This document shows, one piece after another, positions 27,622-36,295 of a stretch of DNA of 41,617 nucleotides. Position numbers and translations under genes: made by a program. Below the pieces are notes generated by a model that had not been told where the DNA came from, did not search any database, and was given only the letters and a program-made list of their open reading frames with translations. The stretch is from JAJPXI01 sp051867655 (GTDB taxonomy: Bacteria > Bacillota > Clostridia > Oscillospirales > Oscillospiraceae). The stretch is from the NCBI GenBank assembly GCA_051867655.1, contig JBJDYV010000057.1:1-41617 (forward strand). The letters are read 5' to 3'. How positions within the stretch are numbered: the stretch's first letter is position 1; each line of letters opens with the position of its first letter.

Positions 27622-27653
27622 ACACCCTGGAGAAAGCCTCCAGGGTGTTTTTT
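27622..27653 (+). terminator. Intrinsic terminator after the TrpXYZ-type operon
   Basis: A 10-bp stem ACACCCTGGA (27622-27631) / TCCAGGGTGT (27639-27648) with a 7-base loop, followed by a T run to 27653. Confidence 0.9.
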
Positions 27654-27666
27654 CGTCTCGATCCGT

Positions 27667-29637
27667 TTATCCGGGCAGGGCCCCGGACATATGGAACAGA
27701 TTGTACACGGATTTGGCCGCCTCTTCCCGGGTCGTGGCCGCCTTCGGGTCCACGTCCTCCAGATCCGCCCAGGCCAGATGGTTGCCGCAAAGCCAGATCA
27801 GTTCCCGGGCCCAGGAGGAATATTCCCCATAAGCCTCCTCCAGCGTCTCCGCATCGGGCATCACATCCCCATAGATCCCATCGTGCCGGGACATCTCATA
27901 ATAATCCATATCCAGCCATTGGGCGGCGCGGCCCAGGATGACCAGGAACTGCTCATGGTCAACGGGATCATCCGGGTGGAACAGGCCGTCATCGTCCCCC
28001 TCGATGAGCCCCATCTCATACAGGGCGTTCACGTAAGGGGCGTACCAGGAATCCGCCGGCACATCTGCAAAATCGCTTTCGTTGTCCGACAGGGGGCACC
28101 GGAGAGCCTTGACCAGCAGGGCGCACAGAGAGGCCCGGTCCAGGGTCTCTCCCGGGCGGAAAGCACCGTCTCCCCCGCCGCTGACGATCCCATAGACCCC
28201 CAGGGTGTTGATCTCAACCGCAAAGTCGGAGTCTTCCACATCGGAAAAGGTGCGCCGATTCAGGGGCACGCCGCAGGCCTGCGCCGCCTCCTCCACGGTC
28301 ACATTGCGCAGTTCCCCGTTCTCGCACAGCATGCAGTAAGCCGTGTCGGGCAGGGCGGATAAGATCGCGGACACCGCCGCGGCGTTTTCCGGATCGCGGA
28401 GCATGCTCATGGGCATCACCACGCTGTTCACCACCCGGCTGGTGGCGCTCAGGTTGCGGAGATACAGCACATCCTCCCCCTCGGAAACCGGGGCGAACAG
28501 AAGGGCCGCCGCCTCGTCGGCCAGATCGGCGTCCACCATAAAGTGGGGCAGGATGCCTACCTGATCATAGGTGGCGCCCCGGGTGGAGTAGCACCGCTCC
28601 GTGGTCACCTTCAGGGCGTCGCCGTCCTGAAAATAGCCCTCCATCCCCTCCGGATGGGAATCCTGGCTGAACAGGGTCTGGGCCACCCCCTTGCCATACG
28701 TGCGCGCGCCGATGATCAGCCCCGCGCCCGAGTCCCGGATGGCGGCGCAGAAGAATTCCGCCGCGCTGGCGGTGTTTTTGTCGGTGAGCACGTGCGCCGG
28801 GTCCATTGTCAAATATCCGTTTCCATCAAAGGCGGACAGGTCGCCGTCATAGTAGCCCAGCTCAACGATCAGGTCCGGGTTGTTCAGATAGCTGATGTAC
28901 GTTCCATCCCCGGCCCGCAGATAGGCGCCCGCTCCCCGGCCCGCGAAGCAGCCGGCGGAGAACATGGCCGCCAGCACGTCGCCGCCGCCGTTTCCGCGCA
29001 GATCGATGACCCATTCATCCACCTCATCGTCATGAGCCGTAATGATGTCGTAGAAATTTCGGAATGTGGTGGAGCCAAACGCGCTGCAGCTGATCCAGCC
29101 GATCCGGTTCTCGATCTTTTCCAGAACCACAGTGGGGAACGTCACCTGGCGGCGGAAGACCGTCACAGAAAAGGTCTTCTCCCCCCGCAGGATCATCAGC
29201 CGGACACTGGTGCCCAAATCGCCCCGAATCCAGCTGTCAATATCTTCTTCCGCGGCCCCCCGGGTGTCATGCCCGTCGATGGCGATGATCGTATCTCCCG
29301 GCTGCAGCCCGGCCTCACTGGCCGGGGAATCGGGAGCCACCTGCTCCAGCAGAACGCCCTCGTCCAGATAGTAGGACCGGATCCCGATGCCTACCAGCTG
29401 CGTATCCTCCATGGAGGACAAAAACGCGGCGTATTCCTCCGCGTCAAAATAGGCGGTATAGGGGTCCCCCAGCGCCTCCAGGATTTCCTCAATGGTGGGC
29501 TGCGCCAGAACCTCCTCAGGAATCTCGTCAATGTAGTAATCTGTTAAGACGCCCCGGGCCTGTTCCACGGTCAGGGCGGAGGCAGAGGTCATCAACAGAC
29601 ACAGGATCAACAGCAGGGAACAAAACCGTTTTTTCAT
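27667..29637 (-). CDS. Secreted S41 (carboxy-terminal processing) protease with SLH repeats
   Basis: A 656-residue exported protein. Domains in order: signal peptide (MKKRFCSLLLILCLLMTSASA), a short N-terminal helical region, a PDZ domain (VLLEQVAPDSPASEAGLQPGDTI), and the S41 catalytic core. The nucleophile Ser is in KNTASAAEFF and the Lys in GARTYGKGVAQ. The C-terminal ~200 residues carry S-layer homology-like segments (GDGAFRPGETLDRASLCALLVKA, FADVPADSWYAPYVNALYEMGLI) that would hold it to the cell wall. ATG 29637 has GGGAGG seven bases upstream. Substrates are unknown. It is downstream of icd but has its own candidate promoter. Confidence 0.92.
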   Translation of the reverse strand: MKKRFCSLLLILCLLMTSASALTVEQARGVLTDYYIDEIPEEVLAQPTIEEILEALGDPYTAYFDAEEYAAFLSSMEDTQLVGIGIRSYYLDEGVLLEQVAPDSPASEAGLQPGDTIIAIDGHDTRGAAEEDIDSWIRGDLGTSVRLMILRGEKTFSVTVFRRQVTFPTVVLEKIENRIGWISCSAFGSTTFRNFYDIITAHDDEVDEWVIDLRGNGGGDVLAAMFSAGCFAGRGAGAYLRAGDGTYISYLNNPDLIVELGYYDGDLSAFDGNGYLTMDPAHVLTDKNTASAAEFFCAAIRDSGAGLIIGARTYGKGVAQTLFSQDSHPEGMEGYFQDGDALKVTTERCYSTRGATYDQVGILPHFMVDADLADEAAALLFAPVSEGEDVLYLRNLSATSRVVNSVVMPMSMLRDPENAAAVSAILSALPDTAYCMLCENGELRNVTVEEAAQACGVPLNRRTFSDVEDSDFAVEINTLGVYGIVSGGGDGAFRPGETLDRASLCALLVKALRCPLSDNESDFADVPADSWYAPYVNALYEMGLIEGDDDGLFHPDDPVDHEQFLVILGRAAQWLDMDYYEMSRHDGIYGDVMPDAETLEEAYGEYSSWARELIWLCGNHLAWADLEDVDPKAATTREEAAKSVYNLFHMSGALPG

Positions 29638-29665
29638 ACCAGCGCCTCCCAAATAGCTTATAACC

Positions 29666-29694
29666 ATTGTAACGCAAAACCGGGACGGGCACAA
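29666..29694 (-). promoter_or_regulatory. Candidate promoter of the S41 protease gene
   Basis: Minus strand: -35 TTGTGC (29689-29694), 17-bp spacer, -10 TACAAT (29666-29671). The -35 box sits within the loop and edge of the icd terminator hairpin. Confidence 0.4.
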
Positions 29695-29706
29695 GGCCCG
29701 CCCCGG
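29680..29706 (-). terminator. Intrinsic terminator after icd
   Basis: An 11-bp stem CCGGGACGGGC (29680-29690) / GCCCGCCCCGG (29696-29706) with one wobble pair and loop ACAAG; TTTTG follows in the minus direction. Confidence 0.75.
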
Positions 29707-29757
29707 CGCATTATTTGGAAACAAATGTCAAACCCGTCCGAATCCGCGAACCGCTCC

Positions 29758-30969
29758 TTACAGCAGCTTCTCCAGGTTCTCCCGGATCGCCGTCAGGAAC
29801 TCCCCGGTGGTGACCGTCTTGGCAGGGGCCTCTCCCTCCCACAGGGCGGACAGATCCTTGGTCATAACGCCGCCCTCAATGGTGGCAATGGCCGCCTGCT
29901 CCAGCTTGGCGGCAAAGGAGACAAGAGCCTCATTGCCGTCCAGCTCACCGCGCTTGGCCAGCGCGCCCGTCCAGGCAAACAGGGTCGCCATGGGGTTGGT
30001 GGAGGGATTCTCACCCCGCATGTAGCGGTAGTAATGCTGGGTCACGGTGCCGTGGGCGGCTTCGTACTCATACTTGCCCTCGGGGGAGACCAGCACGGAG
30101 GTCATCATGGCCAGGCTGCCGAAAGCGGTGGACACCATGTCGCTCATGACGTCGCCGTCATAGTTCTTGCAGGCCCAGATAAAGCCGCCCTGGGAGCGGA
30201 TCACGCGGGCCACCGCGTCGTCGATCAGGGTGTAGAAGTATTGAAGGCCCAGGGCCTCGAACCGCTCCTTATACTCGGCCTCGTAAATATCCTGGAACAG
30301 GTCCTTGAAGGTGTGGTCGTACTTCTTGGAAATGGTGTCCTTGGTGGAGAACCACAGATCCTGCTTCGTGTCGATGGCGTACTGGAAGCAGGAGCGGGCG
30401 AAGGACTGAATGGAGTCGTCCTTGTTGTACTGGCCCTGAATGACGCCGGAGCCGGCAAACTGGAAGATCGTCTGCCGGGAGCACTGACCGTCGGTGCCTG
30501 TAAAGACCAGCTCGGCCAGGCCGGGGCCGGGCACCCGGTACTCCACCGCCTTGTACACGTCTCCGTAGGCGTGGCGGGCGATGGTGATAGGCTTTTTCCA
30601 GTTCTTCACTACCGGGGAGATGCCCTTGACCATGATGGGGGCGCGGAACACAGTGCCGTCCAGGATGGCCCGGATGGTGCCGTTGGGGGATTTCCACATC
30701 TCCGTCAGATTGTACTCCACCACACGCTGGGCGTTGGGGGTGATGGTGGCGCACTTGACGCCCACCCCGTATTCCCGGATGGCGTTGGCGGAATCCACCG
30801 TCACCTGATCTCCGGTCGCCTCCCGGTTGGGCAGGCCCAGGTCAAAATAGACGGTTTTCAGGTCAATATACGGCAGCAACAGCTGTTCCTTGATGTCTTT
30901 CCAGATGATACGGGTCATCTCGTCGCCGTCCAGCTCCACCAGCGGCGTAGTCATCTGAATCTTCTCCAT
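29758..30969 (-). CDS. icd: NADP-dependent isocitrate dehydrogenase
   Basis: A 403-residue enzyme of the homodimeric eukaryote-like class (EC 1.1.1.42), oxidising isocitrate to 2-oxoglutarate with NADP. MTTPLVELDGDEMTRIIWKDIK, the substrate loop WKSPNGTIRAILDGTVFR, and the metal-binding DDAVARVIRSQGGFIWACKNYDGDVMSD are all intact. The GTVTQHYYRYMRGENPSTNPMA region near the C-terminus carries the NADP-binding residues. It is probably a source of 2-oxoglutarate for glutamate in an anaerobe with an incomplete TCA cycle. ATG 30969 has GAGGAGG seven bases upstream. Confidence 0.96.
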   Translation of the reverse strand: MEKIQMTTPLVELDGDEMTRIIWKDIKEQLLLPYIDLKTVYFDLGLPNREATGDQVTVDSANAIREYGVGVKCATITPNAQRVVEYNLTEMWKSPNGTIRAILDGTVFRAPIMVKGISPVVKNWKKPITIARHAYGDVYKAVEYRVPGPGLAELVFTGTDGQCSRQTIFQFAGSGVIQGQYNKDDSIQSFARSCFQYAIDTKQDLWFSTKDTISKKYDHTFKDLFQDIYEAEYKERFEALGLQYFYTLIDDAVARVIRSQGGFIWACKNYDGDVMSDMVSTAFGSLAMMTSVLVSPEGKYEYEAAHGTVTQHYYRYMRGENPSTNPMATLFAWTGALAKRGELDGNEALVSFAAKLEQAAIATIEGGVMTKDLSALWEGEAPAKTVTTGEFLTAIRENLEKLL

Positions 30970-31011
30970 GGAAATGCCTCCTCAGCACACACTAAAACTA
31001 AAGTAAAAGAT

Positions 31012-31040
31012 ATTATACTCGCTTTCCCCGCAAAAGACAA
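31012..31040 (-). promoter_or_regulatory. Promoter of icd
   Basis: Minus strand: -35 TTGTCT (31035-31040), 17-bp spacer, -10 TATAAT (31012-31017). The -35 box touches the foot of the upstream operon's terminator stem (31039-31066). Confidence 0.7.
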
Positions 31041-31066
31041 GGGCGGGATACACCTGTCCCGCCCTT
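31039..31066 (-). terminator. Intrinsic terminator after the peptide ABC operon
   Basis: A 10-bp stem AAGGGCGGGA (31039-31048) / TCCCGCCCTT (31057-31066) with an 8-base loop; GTCTTTT follows in the minus direction. Confidence 0.7.
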
Positions 31067-31075
31067 TATTTCACG

Positions 31076-31816
31076 CTATTCCGCCGCAGCCAGCAGCTGC
31101 TTTGTATAGGGGTGCTGCGGATTGGCAAACAGTTCATCCACCGTGTTCTGCTCCACGATCACCCCGTGCTGCATGACCAGCACCCGGTTGCAGATCTGAT
31201 AGACCACGTTCAGGTCGTGGCTGATAAAGAGATAGCTCAGGTCGTACTGCTTTTTCAGGTCCACCAGCAGCTGCAGGATCTGCGCCTGGATGGTCACATC
31301 CAGCGCGGACACCGGCTCGTCGGCCACGATCAGCCTGGGCCGGGTGATGACGGCGCAGGCGATGGACACCCGCTGCCGCTGCCCGCCGGACAGCTCCCGG
31401 GGCCTGCGGGAGGCATATTCCGCCCCCAGGCCCACCTGCTCCAGCACCTCCCGCACCGCGTCCCGGCGCTCGGCGGCGTTCAGCTTTCCCTGGATGCGCA
31501 GAGGCTCCTCCACGATCCATCCGATGGAGTGGGCGGGGTTCAGGCTGCTGAACGGGTCCTGAAAGACCATCTGGGGCCGCTGGGAGTGGTGGATGATCTC
31601 CCCTTCATAGTCCTTCAGCATCCCCAGAACGGCGCGGCACAGGGTGGTCTTGCCGCTGCCACTCTCCCCCACCAGGCCCAGGATCTCTCCCTGGCGCAGC
31701 TCAAAGGAAACGTCCTTCAGAACCTGCTGGCGCTCAACCTTTCCGCCGAACAGGGAACGCCCCTTGGTATAATAGCTGTTCAGATGCCGCACTTCCAGCA
31801 CCGGTTCCCGTTCCAT
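31076..31816 (-). CDS. Oligopeptide/nickel-type ABC transporter ATPase (DppF/OppF-like)
   Basis: A 246-residue ATPase. Walker A is GESGSGKTT, the signature is ELSGGQRQRVSIACAV, Walker B is LIVADEPVSALD, and the switch is FISHDLNVV. It lacks the long C-terminal oligopeptide/dipeptide tail of full DppF, ending shortly after FANPQHPYTKQLLAAAE, a common short form. AAGGAGG precedes ATG 31816. It is the last gene of a five-gene importer operon (binding protein, two permeases, two ATPases). Confidence 0.93.
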   Translation of the reverse strand: MEREPVLEVRHLNSYYTKGRSLFGGKVERQQVLKDVSFELRQGEILGLVGESGSGKTTLCRAVLGMLKDYEGEIIHHSQRPQMVFQDPFSSLNPAHSIGWIVEEPLRIQGKLNAAERRDAVREVLEQVGLGAEYASRRPRELSGGQRQRVSIACAVITRPRLIVADEPVSALDVTIQAQILQLLVDLKKQYDLSYLFISHDLNVVYQICNRVLVMQHGVIVEQNTVDELFANPQHPYTKQLLAAAE

Positions 31817-31835
31817 GCAGGTCCCTCCTTTTCAA

Positions 31836-32636
31836 TCAGATCAGCTTGCGTTCCCGGGTGGGAATGGCTGCAATCAGCTGCCGGGTGTATTCATGCCGCG
31901 GGTCGCGGAAAATCTCCTCCACCGGACGGTCCTCCACCAGCTTGCCCCGCTTCATCACCAGCACCCGGGAGCAGAGCTTGCGCACCACATGCAGGTTGTG
32001 GCTGATCAGCAGGATAGCCATGCCGTGCTCCCGGTTGAGCCGCTTCAGCAGCTCCAAAATCTCGGCCTGGATGGTCACGTCCAGAGCGGTGGTGGGCTCG
32101 TCAGCCAGCAGCAGCTTGGGCCGGCTGATAATGGCCGCGGCGATCATGACCCGCTGAAGCATTCCGCCGGACAGCTCGTGGGGATATTTGCGATAGACCG
32201 TCTCCGGGTCGTTCAGCTCGGCCCAGTCCATCGCTTCCAGCGCACGGGCCTTCCGCTCGGCCCTGGAAAGCCTGGTGTGGACCCGCAGGCACTCCTCCAC
32301 CTGGGGGCCGATGCGCATAACGGGATTCATACTGGTCATGGGCTCCTGGAACACCACGCCCAACTCCTCCCCCAGGATATCCAGCAGTTCCATGTCGGAG
32401 CACTGGAAAATCTCGCTGCCGTCCAGGGTGATGCTGCCGCCGGTCTGGGCCTTTTCTTTGGGCAGCAGGCCGCTGATGCTCATGGCGGTGACCGTCTTGC
32501 CGCTGCCGCTCTCCCCCACCAGGCCCACGATCTCCCCCTCCTTCATGGAGAAGGACAGCCCGTCCACCGCAAAGCGGTCGGGGGCGGCGTCGTGGAAATG
32601 GACCCGCAGGTCCTGTACTCGTAAAATGTCTGCCAT
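31836..32636 (-). CDS. Oligopeptide/nickel-type ABC transporter ATPase (DppD/OppD-like)
   Basis: A 266-residue ATPase with Walker A GESGSGKTVT, signature ELSGGMLQRVMIAAAI, Walker B LLLADEPTTALD and switch LISHNLHVV. The GGM(L/M)QR form of the signature is typical of the D subunit. It pairs with the next gene to form the heterodimeric motor. The C-terminal ARHEYTRQLIAAIPT-type end is present, without the iron-sulfur tail of longer DppD proteins. Confidence 0.93.
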   Translation of the reverse strand: MADILRVQDLRVHFHDAAPDRFAVDGLSFSMKEGEIVGLVGESGSGKTVTAMSISGLLPKEKAQTGGSITLDGSEIFQCSDMELLDILGEELGVVFQEPMTSMNPVMRIGPQVEECLRVHTRLSRAERKARALEAMDWAELNDPETVYRKYPHELSGGMLQRVMIAAAIISRPKLLLADEPTTALDVTIQAEILELLKRLNREHGMAILLISHNLHVVRKLCSRVLVMKRGKLVEDRPVEEIFRDPRHEYTRQLIAAIPTRERKLI

Positions 32637-32646
32637 ATCGCACCTC

Positions 32647-33450
32647 TCAGTTCCGCCGGGCGCTCTTCTGCAGCCCCTCGCTGAGCAGGCTGAAGCCCAA
32701 AATCAGCAGGATGATGGCGCACCCCGTGCCCAGAGCGTACCAGGGGGCGCTTCGCAGATAGGTCTGGCTGTCACTGAGCATGGAGCCCAGACTGGCGGAG
32801 GGGGGCTGGACACCGATGCCCAGAAAACTCATGCTGGCCTCGCTGAGAACGGCGTTGTTGAAACCGATGGTGATCGCGCTGAGCAGCACGGGAAATGTGT
32901 TGGGAAGGATGTGGAAGAACATGATGCGCGCTTCGCCGGCCCCCATCAGCCGGGCGCTTTTAATATAGTTCAGCTCCCGGCACCGGGCAAACTCCCCCCG
33001 CACGATACGGGCAAAGCTGGGGATAAACAGAATCCCCAGGGCCAGGATGATGTTATAGGTGCCGCTGCCCGCCACACTGACGATGACCAGGGCCAGCAGG
33101 AAGGCAGGAAAGGCGGTGATGGAGTCGCACACCCGGGTCAGGATCAAATCGGGCAGACCGCCGTAATAGCCGCACAGGCTGCCGATGATCACGCCGGCGA
33201 CGCAGCCGATGGCCACCACACACACGGCGATGAAAAAGGTGGTGCCCGCCCCGTCGATCACGCGGCTGAAGATGTCCCGGCCGAAATTATCCGTCCCCAG
33301 CAGATGCTCCCAGGACGGAGGCAGAAATTTGGCCGACTCCATGGCCGTGGGATCGTAGGGTGTCCAGAAGTAGCCCAGGACGATCAGCGCCACCATAACG
33401 GCGCTGATGGCACCGCCGATATAGAGAAAGGGGTTCCTTGTTGATTTCAT
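32647..33450 (-). CDS. ABC transporter permease (DppC-like)
   Basis: A 267-residue inner-membrane permease with about five to six helices. The N-terminal FWTPYDPTAMESAKFLPPSWEHLLGTDNFGRDIFSRVIDG is the hallmark of the DppC/OppC N-terminal domain, and the coupling EAA loop is around EFARCRELNYIKSARLMGAGEARIMFFHILPN. It is in the same operon, ten bases upstream of the D-type ATPase gene. Confidence 0.93.
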   Translation of the reverse strand: MKSTRNPFLYIGGAISAVMVALIVLGYFWTPYDPTAMESAKFLPPSWEHLLGTDNFGRDIFSRVIDGAGTTFFIAVCVVAIGCVAGVIIGSLCGYYGGLPDLILTRVCDSITAFPAFLLALVIVSVAGSGTYNIILALGILFIPSFARIVRGEFARCRELNYIKSARLMGAGEARIMFFHILPNTFPVLLSAITIGFNNAVLSEASMSFLGIGVQPPSASLGSMLSDSQTYLRSAPWYALGTGCAIILLILGFSLLSEGLQKSARRN

Positions 33451-33464
33451 GGTTCACGCACCTC

Positions 33465-34406
33465 TCAACGCAGTTGGATGCGGGGATCGACCAGCTGATA
33501 GAGCAGGTCGGCCACAAAGTTCACAACAACGATCCAGGCGGCCAGAATGACCACAATGGCCTGGACCACCGGGAAGTCGCGGTTGGAGATGCTGGCCAGC
33601 AGGAGCCGACCGATGCCGGGGATGGTAAAGACTTGTTCAATGATAATCGTGCCCGTCATGATCTCGGCGGCGGAGACCGCCAGGAAGGTGATGACGGGGA
33701 TCAGCGCGTTTTTCAGCACATGCCGCGTCAGGATCGCCGGACGGCCGTTGCCCCGGCTGCGCGCGGTGCGTACATAGTCCTTTCCCAGTTCGTCGAGAAT
33801 GGAGCTGCGCAGCATTTTGACCGTCATGGCAATGCGGGGAATGGCGATGGACAGGGCGGGAAAGATCAGATAGGTCAGACAGGCGCTCCAGCTCTCCTTA
33901 TACGAGACGAAGTCGCCCGGTGTAAAAATACGGAAGACTGTTCCGAACAGGAAGCAGGCCAGGATACCGATGAAAAAGGCGGGAATACTCATGACCACCT
34001 GGTCCAGAGCGGCAAAGAATCCGTCCAGTACCTTGCTGCGGACGCTGCCCGCCAGGACCCCCAGGGGGATGGACAGCACCACCGTGAACAAAAAGGACAG
34101 AATGGTCAGCAGGAAGGTGATGGGCAGCTTGTCCGCAAGCATGTCGGCCACCGGCATGTGGTAACTGTAGCTGGTGCCCATGTCGCCGGTCAGAAAGGCG
34201 GTCAGCCAGTTCCAATAGCGGACCAGGACCGGCTTGTCGAGCCCCAATTCAGCCCGCAGGGCCGCCGCCGCTTCCGGCGTGGCCTCGGTGCCCAGCATTT
34301 TGGTGGTGGGATCGCCCGGGATCACCTGAAAGGCGAGGAAGGCGAGAAGGGAAACAATAAACAATGTAATAATGAGAGTGAGAATTTTTTTCGCGGCATA
34401 TTTCAT
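33465..34406 (-). CDS. ABC transporter permease (DppB-like)
   Basis: A 313-residue inner-membrane permease of the DppB/OppB family. It begins with a first helix, VSLLAFLAFQVIPGDPTTKMLG, followed by the extracytoplasmic part ending ELGLDKPVLVRYWNWL; the EAA loop is at DELGKDYVRTARSRGNGRPAILTRHVLKNALIPV. It forms the channel with the DppC-like protein encoded 14 bases downstream. Confidence 0.93.
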   Translation of the reverse strand: MKYAAKKILTLIITLFIVSLLAFLAFQVIPGDPTTKMLGTEATPEAAAALRAELGLDKPVLVRYWNWLTAFLTGDMGTSYSYHMPVADMLADKLPITFLLTILSFLFTVVLSIPLGVLAGSVRSKVLDGFFAALDQVVMSIPAFFIGILACFLFGTVFRIFTPGDFVSYKESWSACLTYLIFPALSIAIPRIAMTVKMLRSSILDELGKDYVRTARSRGNGRPAILTRHVLKNALIPVITFLAVSAAEIMTGTIIIEQVFTIPGIGRLLLASISNRDFPVVQAIVVILAAWIVVVNFVADLLYQLVDPRIQLR

Positions 34407-34449
34407 CCTTCCCGCCTCCTCTCTTTTCTTTCAGAACTTGTCCTTCAGA

Positions 34450-35997
34450 TCACTTGAAGGACAGCAGGGACATGTCGATGACGTACAGGGGGTAGAACTC
34501 AAACCCTTCCAGCTCCGGGTTGATGGCCACAAAGTCGGCCATATCCTGGAGATAGACGTTGGCGGCCGTCTCGCTGAGGATCTCCAGGCAGCGCTTGTAC
34601 AGCGCGGTCTGCTCGGCATCATCCACGGTAGCCTGGGCAGCGGCATAGGTCTGATCGTACTCGGGGTTGCTGTAGTTGATCATGTTCTTGCCGTTGCCGC
34701 TGACCCAGCGGGCCAGCATGCCGCTGGCGGCCAGGATGCTGGAGTCAAAGCCCACCACCGTGGCCTCAAAGTCCCGGCTGCTGTAGACGTCGGTCAGCCA
34801 GGTATTCCAGTCCACCTGCTGGATCTGGGCGTTGATCCCCACTTTCTTGAGCTGCTCCACCAGAACCACGGCCGTGTCCACATGGGGCTGGTAGTTGCTG
34901 GGCACCTTGATGGTGAAGGTAAAGCCGTCGGCATACCCGGCCTCGGCCAGCAGCGCCTTGGCCTTTTCCTCGTCGTGGGGGTAGGCTTCGGCCAGCGCCG
35001 GGTCAAAATACTTGCCGAAGGCCGGGTACATGGAGGAGCCCACCTTGGTGCCGTGTCCTTCGGACGTCCGATCCAGCATTGCGTCCACATCCACCGCATA
35101 ACACAGGGCCTGACGCACCTTCTCATTGTCGAAGGGGGCCACGGCGTTGTTCAGGTAGATCGCCTGCACCAGATTCATGGTGCCCTCCAGCACCTCATAG
35201 CCGTTGGACAGGTTGTTCACCTGGTCGATGGTCAGGTGGGCCACCAGGTCCAGGGCGCCGCTGTCCAGAGCGGTGAACAGCGCGTTGCCGTCCTCATAGA
35301 TCTTGTAGGTCACCTTGTCCAGGCCGGCCCCCTGGCCGTAGTACTCCGTATGGCGCTCCAGGATGACATTTTCCTGCACGCTGCGGGAGACGAACTTGAA
35401 GGGTCCGGTGCCCACGGGCTGGGTGGCCTGACCGGCATAGTCCTTGGGAACGATGTACACGCTGGCCACATAGCTGAGGAAGTCCGGGTTGGGCGCGCTG
35501 AGGGTCATGGTGATCCGGCTGCCTTCGACCGCATAATCCGTAACAGCAGAAAGCGCCTCCACCACGGCGGAAGTCACCGAGGTAGTGGCGCAGGTTTCAA
35601 AGGAATAGAGTACGTCGTCGGTGGTGCAGGTCGCTCCATTGTGGAAGACCACACCGTCGCGCAGCGTGAAGGTATAGGTCAAACCGTCCTCCGACACACT
35701 GTAGTCGGACGCGACTGCCTTAACGTAATTGCCGTCCGAGTCGGGCTTTACCAGCCCTTCAAAGACGTTGAACATGACCTCTCTAGTTCCTGCGGCCGTC
35801 ATTTGATACGGGTCAAGACTATCGTCCAGGTCCTGGGCGATGCCCACGGTGATCTCATTGCCATGGTCTGCCCCGGAAGAAGGTGTCGTAGTTTCGTCGC
35901 TGGGGGTGGGGTTCTGATCCGTTGTTCCTCCGCATGCGCTGAGTGAACACGCCAGAGCGGCCACTGCCAGGAAAACTGCAAGAATACGCTTTCTCAT
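34450..35997 (-). CDS. ABC transporter substrate-binding lipoprotein, family 5
   Basis: A 515-residue extracellular solute-binding protein (SBP_bac_5). The signal peptide ends in lipobox LSAC with C22 as lipid anchor, then a Thr/Pro/Ser-rich linker to about residue 45. The mature part starts EITVGIAQDLDDSLDPYQ and has the family's NVFEGLVKPDSDGN, YTFTLRDGVVFHNGA and PVGTGPFKFVSR. It delivers peptides, nickel or another ligand to the importer; the ligand cannot be assigned. Its promoter is at 36078-36106. AAGGAGAAAAGC precedes ATG 35997. Confidence 0.93.
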   Translation of the reverse strand: MRKRILAVFLAVAALACSLSACGGTTDQNPTPSDETTTPSSGADHGNEITVGIAQDLDDSLDPYQMTAAGTREVMFNVFEGLVKPDSDGNYVKAVASDYSVSEDGLTYTFTLRDGVVFHNGATCTTDDVLYSFETCATTSVTSAVVEALSAVTDYAVEGSRITMTLSAPNPDFLSYVASVYIVPKDYAGQATQPVGTGPFKFVSRSVQENVILERHTEYYGQGAGLDKVTYKIYEDGNALFTALDSGALDLVAHLTIDQVNNLSNGYEVLEGTMNLVQAIYLNNAVAPFDNEKVRQALCYAVDVDAMLDRTSEGHGTKVGSSMYPAFGKYFDPALAEAYPHDEEKAKALLAEAGYADGFTFTIKVPSNYQPHVDTAVVLVEQLKKVGINAQIQQVDWNTWLTDVYSSRDFEATVVGFDSSILAASGMLARWVSGNGKNMINYSNPEYDQTYAAAQATVDDAEQTALYKRCLEILSETAANVYLQDMADFVAINPELEGFEFYPLYVIDMSLLSFK

Positions 35998-36077
35998 TGC
36001 TTTTCTCCTTCCGCTGCCCTTTCAGGCAGCGTTACAACAAAATAACCTCTTCTCCCATTATTAAATTGTTGGCCCCT

Positions 36078-36106
36078 ATTGTAGCGCATCCGGTCTGAAA
36101 AAACAA
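36078..36106 (-). promoter_or_regulatory. Promoter of the peptide-type ABC operon
   Basis: Minus strand: -35 TTGTTT (36101-36106), 17-bp spacer, -10 TACAAT (36078-36083). A hairpin CTGCC/GGCAG near 36010-36031 lies between it and the first gene. Confidence 0.65.
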
Positions 36107-36130
36107 CCCTTAAAATATATTTTTGGCACG

Positions 36131-36180
36131 TTCCACCGCCATAAATTTCCCTTTACAATTTTTGGGTGGAATGGTATAAT
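36131..36180 (+). promoter_or_regulatory. Promoter of the pantothenate/CoA operon with flanking inverted repeat
   Basis: -35 TTTACA (36152-36157), 17-bp spacer, -10 TATAAT (36175-36180). The inverted repeat TTCCACC (36131-36137) / GGTGGAA (36165-36171) brackets the -35 box and could be an operator; no regulator is identified. Confidence 0.7.
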
Positions 36181-36185
36181 ACCGC

Positions 36186-36295
36186 GCGAGCGGATGGTAT
36201 TCCCGTAGGGGAAACTGTACCGGCAAAAAATCTGGATCTCTCATCTTCTGGAGCGGCAAGATACCGCGTCACCTGCAGAAAAAGTAGGTGATCAG
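36186..36295 (+). ncRNA. Structured leader of the pan operon, possibly a pan-motif RNA
   Basis: The transcript would begin near 36187 and run about 110 bases before ATG 36296. It can fold into GGTA-TTCCC-GTAG-GGGAA-ACTG-TACC (around 36194-36222, with a 4-base bulge), and a second hairpin TCACCT/AGGTGA (36269-36291) next to the start codon. ATACCGCG occurs twice, at 36179-36186 and 36261-36268. A 'pan' RNA motif is known upstream of pan genes in Firmicutes; I could not check its consensus, so the match is only suggested by location and structure. Confidence 0.35.
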
